From assembly GCA_963575745.1 (NCBI GenBank), contig CAUYUJ010004334.1:1-64000 (forward strand): a DNA stretch of 64,000 bases. The letters run 5' to 3'. A model generated the notes under the pieces. It was not told the DNA's origin and ran no database searches. It saw nothing but the letters and a program-made list of their open reading frames with translations. Made by a program: the position numbers and the translations under genes. Below, piece by piece: positions 32,481 to 41,574 of the stretch. The DNA is from Prorocentrum cordatum. Taxonomy: Eukaryota; Sar; Dinophyceae; Prorocentrales; Prorocentraceae. Position 1 is the stretch's first letter. Each line of letters begins with the position of its first letter.

Positions 32481-32579
32481 GGGGCGGAGGAGGTGGATGA
32501 GAGAGGAGGAGGGGGGGGGCAAGGATGTGGAGGAGAAACAAGAGGGGGAGAAGGAGGCAGAGGAGAGCAGGAGGAGGGG

Positions 32580-32586
32580 GAGCAAA

Positions 32587-32618
<32 letters not shown>

Positions 32619-32652
32619 GAGGAGGAGGAGGAGGAGGAGGAGGAGGAGGAGA
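32580..32652. repeat. GGA tract
   Basis: A clean GGA run upstream of the TCTTGGGGC array. Confidence 0.95.
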
Positions 32653-32654
32653 CC

Positions 32655-32956
32655 AAAGGGTTTCTTGGGACAGCCCGTGGCTCTCCTGAGGCCGTCTTGG
32701 GCCGTCCAGGGCTCCTCTTGCGCCGTCTCGAAGCACTCTTGGACGCCCCATGGGTAATTTGGGGCTCTCCTGGGTTGTCTTGAGGCAGTTTTGGGGCCCC
32801 TTGGGAGCCTCTTGGGGCCTTTTTCGGGCTTCTTCGGGGCCTCTTGGGGCTGAGAGCTCGAAATACCCGTTCGGGCCCCCCGTCTGGGCACTCTCCTGGA
32901 GCCGTCTTCGGGGCTTCTTGGGCCGTCTCATGGCGATCGTGTGGGCCTCTTGGGCC
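32655..32956. repeat. TCTTGGGGC minisatellite, left part
   Basis: Degenerate 10-12 base units such as GCCGTCTTGGG, CTCTTGGGGCC and GCTTCTTCGGGGCC. The array is interrupted by the LINE at 32958 and resumes at 39387. Confidence 0.85.
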
Positions 32957-32957
32957 A

Positions 32958-32979
32958 TCCGTAGCCATTTTGGCTCAAG
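32958..32979 (+). other. dinoflagellate spliced-leader exon sequence
   Basis: The 22 bases TCCGTAGCC...GGCTCAAG match the dinoflagellate trans-spliced leader over its full length. In dinoflagellates this exon is added to the 5' end of nuclear mRNAs. Here it lies at the 5' boundary of the LINE, one base after the candidate target duplication, as expected if a trans-spliced LINE transcript was reverse-transcribed and inserted. GTTTTG follows it, and GTTTCCC-T-GGGAAAC (32987-33001) forms a stem. A spliced-leader RNA gene, in which the exon is followed by GT, is therefore an alternative. The downstream LINE coding sequence favours the retro-copy reading. Confidence 0.85.
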
Positions 32980-33110
32980 GTTTTGAGTTTCCCTGGGAAA
33001 CGAGTAGATACCGCTAGTCCGCGGCTAGTTCCCAAGAGTTTCATCGCTCCTCTGTGTGTGCCTCCAGGCGGCACAGCATCGAGTTTTGTCAAGAACACGG
33101 ACGGTTGTCG

Positions 33111-34346
33111 ATGCCGCCGGATGCCTCTCGGCGACCGCCGTGGAGGCAGCAGCCTGCCTCGCGCTACGGTGAATGGTGGAATCCGATCGTCTATCCTCCA
33201 CTGCCTGGTTCTGTGCCGCCACCGCCGTCGTGGGGGGCCAACGCTTGGAGGAAGCGCCAGTTCAGGGCCCAAGTTGAGTGTTCCTCGTGCGGTCGGTGGC
33301 TCTTCCAGGACAGGCTCAAAGCGAAGAACTGGACGTGCGAGTGTGGCGCCAAGTTCCAGAAATCGCGTGGGCCTGGCCATGGCCGTCAGGGTGGTGCTGC
33401 TCCTACTGATGGTGACGCTGTGCAGGAGCTCTGCGCCTTGGCGGCCAAGCTCGGTGGTGGGGAGGTGGGCACCAAGCGCGCCGTGGACTCCTTGGTGGCC
33501 ACCTTGCGAGGACCTCCCCCTGAGCCCAAGCCACGGCCGCCTGGGCAGGCCCTCCAGATGGCGGCGGCCCGCTTGCAGCGTGGACGCAAGGCCGTGGAGG
33601 CAGCCAAGGAGCAGTGGAAAAGAGCCAAGCAGGAGTTGGAGCGTTGCACGGAGAAGCTTCGTGCCTGTACGACGGAGGTTATGGAAGCTGAGCGTGAGGA
33701 GATAGCTAAAGCTAAAGAGTTCTTGCCGCCTGAGGAGTTGCCCGTGCCGCGTGGTGCTGTCCTGGATATCCAGGAGGTGCTGGGCGGCAACCTGGAACTG
33801 GAGATCAGTCTGGGAGTCGACTTGGACGGGTTGGGCCTCGCGCAGTCGGACCATGACATCCTGGAGAAGACTAAGAGTGAGCTCCAGGTTTGGTCACGCA
33901 AGGCGGTGCAGGACACGTGCGGTCAGATCAATGAGAAGTTGCAGGATCAGAAGGCCAAGGTCTCAGCAGTCCTCGAGAGAGCCCGCAAGAAGAGGACAGG
34001 CAACCAGGGTGGGGCTCAGGTCACGGCCGAACCAGCGAGCCAGGGCGCAGCGACCAGTGTACCCCGTGGAGGTGCCGACGCTGCCCCCGAGGCGCCTGCG
34101 CGAGGAGCGGCGACGGGTGCTGGCCGAGGCTCGGCAGCAGACCCCGCCTTTCGCGCCGCGCCAGCTCCTGGGGATGAGCAGCAGCCCAAGGCCGCGTCGG
34201 ACCGCCTGCAGGGTGAAGTCGACGCCCTCGTCCGCCACCTGCGAGAGCAGAGAGCGGATGGGGAGACATCGTGTGGGCGACGTGCACACGTTGTATATGA
34301 GGAACCTCTCGGGCTGGGGCCACGCGTCCCAGTGCCTTCTAGCTGA
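33111..34346 (+). CDS. LINE ORF1 (gag-like, zinc ribbon and coiled coil)
   Basis: Expected to bind element RNA and form the ribonucleoprotein. I choose ATG 33111, the first Met. The frame is open from 33018, so a GTG at 33054 is possible but less likely. A Pro/Trp-rich N-terminus is followed by a four-Cys zinc-ribbon-like motif, CSSCGRW and WTCECG (Cys codons about 33279-33344). A long charged helical segment rich in Glu, Lys and Ala follows (about 33560-33990, for example KRAKQELERCTEKLRA), probably a coiled coil. The tail is Ala/Gly/Pro-rich. The frame is uninterrupted. Its last about 90 bases overlap the endonuclease frame (+1), as in LINEs with overlapping ORFs. Confidence 0.75.
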   Translation: MPPDASRRPPWRQQPASRYGEWWNPIVYPPLPGSVPPPPSWGANAWRKRQFRAQVECSSCGRWLFQDRLKAKNWTCECGAKFQKSRGPGHGRQGGAAPTDGDAVQELCALAAKLGGGEVGTKRAVDSLVATLRGPPPEPKPRPPGQALQMAAARLQRGRKAVEAAKEQWKRAKQELERCTEKLRACTTEVMEAEREEIAKAKEFLPPEELPVPRGAVLDIQEVLGGNLELEISLGVDLDGLGLAQSDHDILEKTKSELQVWSRKAVQDTCGQINEKLQDQKAKVSAVLERARKKRTGNQGGAQVTAEPASQGAATSVPRGGADAAPEAPARGAATGAGRGSAADPAFRAAPAPGDEQQPKAASDRLQGEVDALVRHLREQRADGETSCGRRAHVVYEEPLGLGPRVPVPSS

Positions 34347-35796
34347 GGGCTTGTACGGCATAGTCATTTTGCCCGAGCTGCACGTTCTTCCAGATATGTG
34401 TACAGAAGTGCTCCATGATTGGAGCCACAGAGGCTATCAACCAGTGGTGGCACCATCCTACCAGCTGAAGTCGACGACCAAGGCTGGTGGGATCTCTATG
34501 GGAGTCAGGAAGAGATTTCAGTTTCAGAGCTTTCGGCACCTTGCGACCGACAGACATATGCAAATGGGGCTCCGTCAGATCCAGGAGCCAGAGACCACCA
34601 TGTCGGGGATTGATTTCAGAGACGTTGTAGGGTGTCAGCTCAAGATTGGTGGCCAGTCTATTTCGATCTTCGGCATCTATTTGACATCCGAGGTGGGCAT
34701 CACATGTATGAACGTGTCAACGTCGATTCAGTTAGGCACCCTGTTGCAGTCTATCAAGACGCCTTGGTTGGTCATTGGGGACTTCAATGCGACTCCGATC
34801 GAACTGCAGAAGACAGGCTGGCCATCACTTGTGGATGGGTTGATTCGCGCCCCCTCAGGTTCTGAATGCACATGTGCGGCTGGCCAGAAGAGGATGTTTG
34901 ATTACGCAGTTCTGCCGCGCTCGATGGTTCGGTTCGTCTGCTCGGTGGCGGTGGATGATGAAGCGTGCTTTGGAGCAGAAAAGTCGCATTTCTGCATCTT
35001 GTTGAGGCTGCAGTTGGGGTCAGAGAAGGCTCAGAGATGCGTACTCAGCATGCCGCAGAGATTCCAGTACCCACCGAGACCCAAGAAGCAAGCTGATCCG
35101 AACAGTAAGAGGTCTCGACAGCGTCTCCTACGCCAGCTCGGTGAGGCCGCCGCTGAGCCAGAACTACCACTTCCTCCGATGAGAGCGCGTCGTCAGATCA
35201 GGTTCAAGATGCCGCCTCCCTTGCAGTACTTGGGGGCGCAGGATTGGGGCCTAGAGTCCGAGGAGGACCCTCAGCAGGAGGACGACGGCGAGTCGTCTGG
35301 CGGGGACGACAGGCAGTTCGGCCAGAGTGGCGCCGGGGGCGCAGGGGGCGCGGCGATGGGTGCTGGTGAACCAGCAGACCCCGCCCCCCCTGGAGGTGCG
35401 GCGACGGGCGCAGGAGGCCCTGCAGACCCCGCCCCTCCCGCAGCTCAGGGACAGAGCGCGTCGCAGTTGCTCCTTGAGACGGCGCCAGGAGCCCAGGACA
35501 GGCTCTGGCACACTCTGTCGGCCAGTCGGTCACACGGCACTCCGCCGAAGTACATAGTAGATTCGAAGGTGTTTCGGTTGGATCCCAAGGCGTCGCTTTC
35601 TGTTGGCAGGTCATTCGGGGAGTGGACTGTTAAGTTTGAGTCGTTTTTTTTGCACTATGTTGGAGATTCACCCGAGTGTTTAAAAGAAGTGTCGAGGGAG
35701 AGGTTCCTTTGGAGAGCTCACTCGGAGACCCGAGGCCCAAGGAGCCCACTTCGTGTCGTCTGGGGACCCTGTGGCGCACTGGTGGGCCACGATTGA
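34255..35796 (+). CDS. LINE endonuclease domain (EEP fold) and linker
   Basis: Endonuclease half of ORF2, in the frame one base ahead of ORF1. Motifs: MRNLSGWG near the start, ILPELH (the Glu of the catalytic pair, codon about 34374), VIGDFNATP (34774-34800, Asp and Asn of the GDFN box), MFDYAVL (Asp, about 34900), and EKSHFC (about 34977), where the expected Ser-Asp-His reads Lys-Ser-His. An Ala/Gly/Pro-rich linker (about 35330-35460) and a helical region lead towards the RT. The frame ends at 35796, but RT-type sequence is already in the next frame from about 35745, so a frameshift lies there. The start codon is not defined; translation probably depends on the overlap with ORF1. Confidence 0.7.
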   Translation, partial: RMGRHRVGDVHTLYMRNLSGWGHASQCLLAEGLYGIVILPELHVLPDMCTEVLHDWSHRGYQPVVAPSYQLKSTTKAGGISMGVRKRFQFQSFRHLATDRHMQMGLRQIQEPETTMSGIDFRDVVGCQLKIGGQSISIFGIYLTSEVGITCMNVSTSIQLGTLLQSIKTPWLVIGDFNATPIELQKTGWPSLVDGLIRAPSGSECTCAAGQKRMFDYAVLPRSMVRFVCSVAVDDEACFGAEKSHFCILLRLQLGSEKAQRCVLSMPQRFQYPPRPKKQADPNSKRSRQRLLRQLGEAAAEPELPLPPMRARRQIRFKMPPPLQYLGAQDWGLESEEDPQQEDDGESSGGDDRQFGQSGAGGAGGAAMGAGEPADPAPPGGAATGAGGPADPAPPAAQGQSASQLLLETAPGAQDRLWHTLSASRSHGTPPKYIVDSKVFRLDPKASLSVGRSFGEWTVKFESFFLHYVGDSPECLKEVSRERFLWRAHSETRGPRSPLRVVWGPCGALVGHD

Positions 35797-37488
35797 TTTC
35801 TTGTTGAAGGACCTTGTGGGCCTCCTGGACCAGAGGGGTTCTAGCAAGGCCAGTAGGTTAGGCGAGCGATTGAGGGACATGTCTGTCTCTGTTCCCGTCT
35901 CTCATCTGATGCCTCTCCCTCCTCCTGTGCGCACCAAGTGGTGCCGAAGTCATAGTGTGATTTGGGAGCTCACGGATGACTCCATCAGGGACCTCAGTAG
36001 GCAGGCCTACTCCAATTCGGTGAGAGCCCAGAGGTCAGTCCTCCACGTCAGTCTCGGCAAGTTCCACCAGTGGGTCCTGCGGCAAGACCAGTTAGGTGGA
36101 CGAGGACTGTACACCAGGCTCAAAGATAAAACATATTTTGTAGGCGAGATGAGGGCGCGGGGCGACCCAGCTCTAGATTCTTGTGCGCGCATGGAGGCCA
36201 GGGCCAGAGTGTGGAGCCTCAAGTGGAAGGGGGATCCCTCCACATTCGAGAGAGTTTTCGAGCTTTGGAAGAAAGCCCAGTCTAAGGCTAAGGCACTCGA
36301 GCCCAGGCCGATCACTGTGGACCAGATTTCCAGGCCCATCTCTGCCCTGCCAGACCGCGCGCCAGGGGTAGACCAGATGACGAAGAAGGACTTCGTCTGG
36401 CTGCCTAGGGCGGGCCTGCAGGATCTGGCATGGCTTCTCTCCCAAGTAGAAAGAGAGTGCTGTTGGCCTTGGCAGGTCTTGGTCATTCTTGCCACCCTCC
36501 AGGTCAAGGACTTGGAAGCGGATCGTGCGATTGGCCTGCTCGCGTGGCTTGTGAGATTCTGGGGCAGGTTGAGGAACATGATAGAGCTGCCTGGACGAGG
36601 GCCACTGCTGGCACGTGGGGCACGGCGCTGGCGGGCTCCTCGGCCCTGCAAGTTGCGTTGCTGCGCCTTTTTCGTGACGAGGGGGCTGCCAACGCCAGCT
36701 TCCCCGACTTTCACAGTGGTAGTCTGCTCTGGGATGTGTAGGGGTTCTACGATAGCCTCCGATGGTACCTCATCATGGAGAAGGCCCTGGATCTTGATTT
36801 CCCGCCTTGCTATCTTGCTCTTGAGTTGCAGATCCATATGGCGGTCAGATTTCTTCGAGATGGGGGGGGGGGGGGGTACTCGCCCCCAGTAGGCCCAGAG
36901 CTGTGACGCATACCAGGTAGTAGCGGTGCTGTCGGCTTAGGAAGAGCTGCCTTGCACCACGTCTGCGCGCAACTAGTCACTGGGGCTCCTGCAGAGCCGA
37001 GTCTGCACACCTGGGTAGATGGCATGGTGCAATGCATGCACGGCACAAGCGAGTTAGTGTTCATACGGTTCTCGAGTGCAGGGCTGAAGCTTGCCCGTTG
37101 TCTCGAGCAGGCTCATCTATCCATGGCCAGCAAGTCGTGCATCATCTGCTCGAGCACCAGTGTCGCCAAGCAGTTGCAACAGTTTTTCAAGGGACACCAG
37201 ATTGACATCCAGGTCAAACTGGTCAGTGCTGACCTAGGCATCGACCGAGGGCGAGTCGGAGCGTCCAGGCCGAAACAGTCAGCACGTCGGCAAGCCACGG
37301 TCAAGCGTTTAAGTAAGCTTCAGAAGTTTGCTGCTGGCAACATGTTGTGCAAGAGGTGGGCTAAGAAGATGGCCCTCACGGCCGCCTTTGCCAAGTCACG
37401 GTGTTCAGGCAAGGTGCGCGGCACTGCCCCCCCATGTCGTCTTGAGGTGGCGTCGGTCGCTGGGTCGGTTGACTGGGGGAGTCGCTAA
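35745..37488 (+). pseudogene. LINE reverse transcriptase, catalytic motifs destroyed
   Basis: The fingers region is clear in the first frame: ALPDRAPGVDQMTKKDF, then ADRAIGLLAWLVRFWGRLRN, comparable to GLGADQLTPCDIERLP and VIGLITMLSRVWS in the 16.5-19.7 kb RT. After a frameshift near 36570 it continues AALVALLRLF-like sequence to SGSLLWDV-stop-GFYDSL. Motif A is interrupted by TAG at 36739-36741, exactly between its two conserved parts. A G15 run lies at 36862-36876. Motif C reads LHTWVDGMV, with Gly (37021-37023) in place of the second catalytic Asp. ADLGIDRGRVG follows and matches YLGVDLGAGVR of the intact relative. It is certainly an RT by descent and cannot be active. Confidence 0.8.
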
Positions 37489-38260
37489 GGGGGGTAGGTG
37501 CCTCACCACGCTGCTAGCGCTCGAGTATGGGAGGAGGGGCCCTGCCTTCCTCGCTCTCTTCGACACGATCGAGGCATGGTTCCTCATTTTAACTGATCGT
37601 AGTTTCCATGCTGAGAGGATCCGCAGAGTTTGGAGAAAGGTTCTCGCTCGTCTGCGGGACAGGCCTGTCACGCATAGGTGGGGAGGAGTCGCCGCACCTG
37701 CTGCGGCCACTATTGCCGCTCTGCTTGATCTGGGTTGGGAGCCTTGGGGTCCGTGGGCGTGGGAGTGCGATCTGGGAGTTAGGTATGCGATTGACGAATC
37801 CCTGCTCGGGCGGGGCAAGGTCGATCTTGCTGTTATCAAGGAGGCTCTGGCAGCCAGCATGGAACGCAAGTTGTGGTCAGCAGCTGCGAAAAATTCTTGG
37901 AACGGTCATGGCCTTGAGTTGGCCCCAGATCTGTTTGATTTCAGAAGGGACCTCAAGAGGCTCAAGAAGAAAGGCAAACATGGGTTGGCTGGCATCCTGC
38001 GCGCTGTAGCCACGGGCAACAGTTGGACCCGTTGCCGCATGCAGGAGTGCAACCTGTCGCAGGACAGCCGCTGTCGTAGGTGCCAGCACGTGCTCGAGTC
38101 GGATTTGCATAGAGCTTGGGAGTGCCCCAATAATGCCGATTTTTGCCAGGTCTCGGATTTCGTTGCTCCGAGAGCCAGAGCTGATGCAGAGCACAATCCT
38201 AGTTTGTTAGATCAGAGGGCTGACGCCCAGCTCTGGGACCGCCGTCCCCCCGCCACCTGA
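37430..38260 (+). pseudogene. LINE post-RT region with zinc motif
   Basis: After a frameshift at the C7 run 37427-37433 the element continues GGRCLTTLLALEYGRRGPA, matching GRCLTTLLELEAHGQDPAA of the 16.5 kb relative. LLDLGWEPWGPWAWE, AIDESLLGRGKVDLAVIKEA and GILRAVATGNSWTRCRMQEC follow. The zinc motif CRRCQHVLESDLHRAWEC (about 38070-38125) has C-x2-C-x8-H-x4-C. This region links the RT to RNase H. Confidence 0.7.
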
Positions 38261-38261
38261 A

Positions 38262-39347
38262 GTGGCTGATTTCCGTATGTTGGGTGGTGACTTGGGTGAG
38301 GCCGTTGTGAACGGTTCTGGTTTCGGTGGTGGGGGCGCGAGTGGCGGCCAGGATCATCAAGATATGGCGCTTCGTAGAGTGGCCTGGTCTTGGGTGGTGC
38401 TGATGGGGGCTCGACGAGGACGGACAGTACTCGATCGAGAGTCTCCGCACGCACGCCGCAGGATTTGGCCACATCCCAGGGTCGAGGCAGTCGGTCGACC
38501 GAGGCGAGGTTTTGTGCTTGGTTGAGTTCGTGCGCGCGGTGTTTCCGACTGCCTCTGCCTATTTTGTCACAGACTCTTCGTATGTAGTTAATAACTTTGC
38601 CAGATTGAGGGCAGGGATCAATCCTCAGTCTCACCTTGATTTGTGGCACCAGCTCAGAGCTCTCATCCAGTCGCACCCCGAACGGGGATTGGTCGTAGTC
38701 AAGGTTGAGAGCCACAGGAGTGCCGTGCACGTCTCCGCCGCTGGCGCGGATCAGCTGCACTACCTTGTCAATGAAGTTGCACGCCGTTTCGCTAGTTCGC
38801 GGGTGGACCATCTGCGCGTGCCAGACAAGGACCGAGACAGTAGGTCCTTCGCCCAAGGGATTACTTTCCAGGTTCGGGACCACCTTGGGCACACTCTGTT
38901 GTCTGCGATAGAGGCGGACGGAGACAGGGCCCCTCGAGAAAAGGTTGTGCAGCGGCATTTCAGGGAAGTTAAGATCCAGCTGGATCTCACTGCTCACACG
39001 CCAGAGGAGGGTAGGAGGAACCGAATCCAATGTAAAGTCTGTGGAGGCTCGGCCCCGCGCTCCCTGGCACGTCAGTTTCTGAGCAGTCCTTGCCATGCAG
39101 GTTTGTGAACGGTCAGAGGTTGCGTCCGTCCCACATGTTAGGATACAGTAAGACATGGGGCACCACGGTTTGTTTCTCGTGTGGTTTCATCGCGGCCATG
39201 GCGGTTCGCAATTTGAAGCATCAGTGCGCGGGTCACCTCAGTGACTACGGCTCCAGGATGCTAAAGAAGGTTGCCAAGGGACAACCTCCAGGTCGAAGCC
39301 AGTGGGCCCGCCAGAATCAGGTCGTCAAGACCCGCAGGCGGAAGTAA
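38262..39347 (+). pseudogene. LINE RNase H and C-terminal zinc region, inactive
   Basis: RNase H begins FGGGGASGGQDHQDMALRRV; the relative at 16.5-19.7 kb has FGDASGGPDTADPRLRRV, so the first catalytic Asp is Gly here (codon 38334-38336). A frameshift near 38395 follows, then GEVLCLVEFVR (Glu), YFVTDSSYVVNNF (Asp) and HYLVNEVARRF, where the last Asp is Asn (38770-38772). The C-terminus has CKVCGGSAPR (about 39040) and, in another frame, VCFSCGFIAAMAVRNLKHQC (about 39166-39225), a zinc motif shared with the two minus-strand LINEs. TAA at about 39345 is followed by the short A tail. Confidence 0.75.
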
Positions 39348-39386
39348 TTGTACAGTTTGGCATTGCCAGGATCAAATCAAAAAAAC

Positions 39387-39665
39387 GCCTCTTGGGCCGT
39401 CTTGGCGCGTCGGGAAGCGGAAGAGGCAAGAACGCCAATGTGTTTCAAAAACGCATCGGAAGTCCATGAAGTTTGCCATTTAGGGGCTCTCGACAGAAAG
39501 CTCCTGGAGGCCTCTTAGGGGCGCTTTGCAGTCCGCTTGGGCCGTCTGGAGGCCGTCAAGGCGTCCTGGACAGATCGTTCGGCGAATCGGGGTTCTCTTG
39601 GACTGTCTTTGGGGCCTCTTGGGGCACTCTTGGCCCGTCTTGGTTTTTTTTTTGGTTCCGGGACT
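39387..39665. repeat. TCTTGGGGC minisatellite, right part
   Basis: It continues the array interrupted by the LINE, with CTCTTGGGCC, GTCTTGGCGC, CTCTTGGGGC and CTTTGGGGCC in the same orientation as the left part. Confidence 0.85.
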
Positions 39666-39671
39666 CTCAGG

Positions 39672-39990
39672 GGGGGCGTCGTATCAGACCCCGCCCCCCC
39701 GGGCGTCTGACCCCCCCCCCGTCCCCCGGGACCTCCCCCAACCACTCCCCCCCCCCCCGGCGGGGGAGGGATCGAAGGGAAGGGGCCTCCCTTCAATCAA
39801 CTACGACGTGGCTTAGTTGCGCTTTGGTTGGCGCGCTGAGGAGGTCTCTGGGAAAAGGGGGAGCTTCGACGAGCTAAGGGAAAGGGGGAGGCAGGGAAAG
39901 GGGGCGACAGACGACGACGACCAACGAATGACGGAGATGACGACTTGAACGGACAAGCCCTTCACACACACACCGACATGGTCGGCGGAA
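39672..39990. repeat. dispersed repeat family 8, copy 2
   Basis: Same order of words as 21560-21755: GTCGTATCAGACCCC, C-rich blocks, GGGGGAGGGATCGAAGG, CTACGACGTGG and, further right, CCCTTCACACACACACCGA. It carries an extra segment in the middle. Confidence 0.7.
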
Positions 39991-40075
39991 TATATATATA
40001 TATATACACACATATAGACACATGTATGTATACATACATATATATATATACATGTATGCATCACTAGATCTATGT
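39986..40075. repeat. TA / TATG microsatellite
   Basis: TATATATATATATACACACA and ATACATACATATATATATAT blocks. Confidence 0.95.
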
Positions 40076-40079
40076 TGTG

Positions 40080-40590
40080 TTGCACATGATGTGTTACACA
40101 CAGCGGCGAGTCATTAGGTACATATTCTGGCCGCGATCTCGTTTGCAGCTGATGACGTTGCGAGGGTGCGAAGGCGAAGATGGCGGGCAACTGTTGGCAA
40201 GGTCGAGAAATCGAGCAGCAAGAAAAGACAGCCAACGCCGAATGACAAATGGTGGCGCACAGGAACGCTACGCAGGTGGGGATAGGGCGAGGAGGGCGCC
40301 AGTCTCGACCGGCCGCGGCGGTGCCAAGGCCACGGCGAGAAGTCCAACGGGACAAACTATCACATTCAGGCCAGCCCGGAGCCCCGGATTGCCTTCGCTT
40401 CCCTGCAGCTGCGATTCATCGAGTCAGGGCTTGGAAATCAGCATTCCAAGAGGTCCCCTTTCAGGGAGAGTGGATGGATGGGCGGAGGAGAAAACCAGGG
40501 GCTCTGGATTGTGGTGTCTGGCGAAGGGGAGGGAACAGGAGAAGACGAGGAAAGAAGGAGAAGGACTTGGATATGGAGGGGTGAGGAGGT
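40080..40590. other. no supportable feature
   Basis: Mixed sequence between microsatellites; overlapping frames without motifs. Confidence 0.4.
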
Positions 40591-40599
40591 GGAGGAGGG

Positions 40600-41405
40600 A
40601 GGGTGATGATGATGATGACGATGTTGTTGAGGATGATGCTGATGCTGCTGCTGAGTAGGATGATTATGCTGAGTATGATGATTATGATGATGCTGTTGAT
40701 GAGGTGGTTGATGATGATGATGTTGAGCTGCTGCTGATGATGGTAACATGATGCTATGACGACGATGGTTATGCTGCTGATGATGCTGCTGCTGCTGATG
40801 ATGATTATGCTGACGATACTGCTGATGATGATGATGCTGAGGTTGCTGATGATGGCGGTGGTGATGTTAATGATGATGATGGTGCCGATGATGCTGATGA
40901 TGATGATTACGCTGATTTGGATGATGATGATGATGATGATGGTGATGATGATGTTGTTGATGATAATGAAGATGCTGATAGTCAATATGATGATGCTGAT
41001 GATGCTGATGACGGTGACTGTGATGCTGTTGTTGATGGTGATGAGATGATGATTATACGATGATGCTGATAGTGGTGCTGTTTCCGATGATGCTGCTGAT
41101 GATGCTGCGGATGATAAGATTGCTGATGATGATGCTGATGATGCCGATGATGGTGATGTTGATGCTGTTGTTGATGATGAAATGCGGATGATGAGGATAC
41201 GATGATGCTGTCAGTGGTGTTGCTACTGATGATGCTGCTGATGATGATGATGATGATGATGCGGATGCTAATATTGCTGATGATGATGATATTGCTGTTA
41301 ATGATGATGCTGATGCTGATGCTGATGCTGCTGCTGCTGGTGCTGCTGATGATGATGACGATGGCGATGATGATGGTGATGATGATGATGATGATGCTGA
41401 TGCCC

Positions 41406-41456
<51 letters not shown>

Positions 41457-41570
41457 ATGATTATGATGATGATGATGATGATGATGACGATGATGCGGCT
41501 GATGATGTTGCTGCTGCTGCTGATGATGATGAGGAGGAGGAGGAGGAGGAGGAGGAGGAGGAGGAGGAAG
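40600..41570. repeat. long GAT/TGC trinucleotide region ending in GGA
   Basis: Nearly 930 bases of GAT repeats with TGC, TGG and GTT interruptions, the cleanest part at about 41408-41490, then a GGA run at 41530-41570. Frames reading poly-Met, poly-His or poly-Ile are artefacts. Confidence 0.97.
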
Positions 41571-41574
41571 ACGA

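Larger units (their letters stand above)
32945..39398 (+). mobile_element. full-length, spliced-leader-capped LINE (dead copy)
   Basis: This is a non-LTR element inserted in a TCTTGGGGC array. GCCTCTTGGGCC at 32945-32956 and 39387-39398 forms a candidate 12-bp target duplication, although the array itself contains similar words. The body runs from a spliced leader (32958) through ORF1 with a zinc ribbon, endonuclease, RT, zinc motif, RNase H and a C-terminal zinc motif, and ends ATCAAATCAAAAAAA (39371-39385). The layout matches the RT-RNase H LINEs at 16.5-21.4 kb. RT and RNase H active-site codons are mutated and the frame shifts several times, so it is a non-functional copy. Its completeness at both ends makes it the best guide to the structure of this LINE group. 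Confidence 0.85.
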
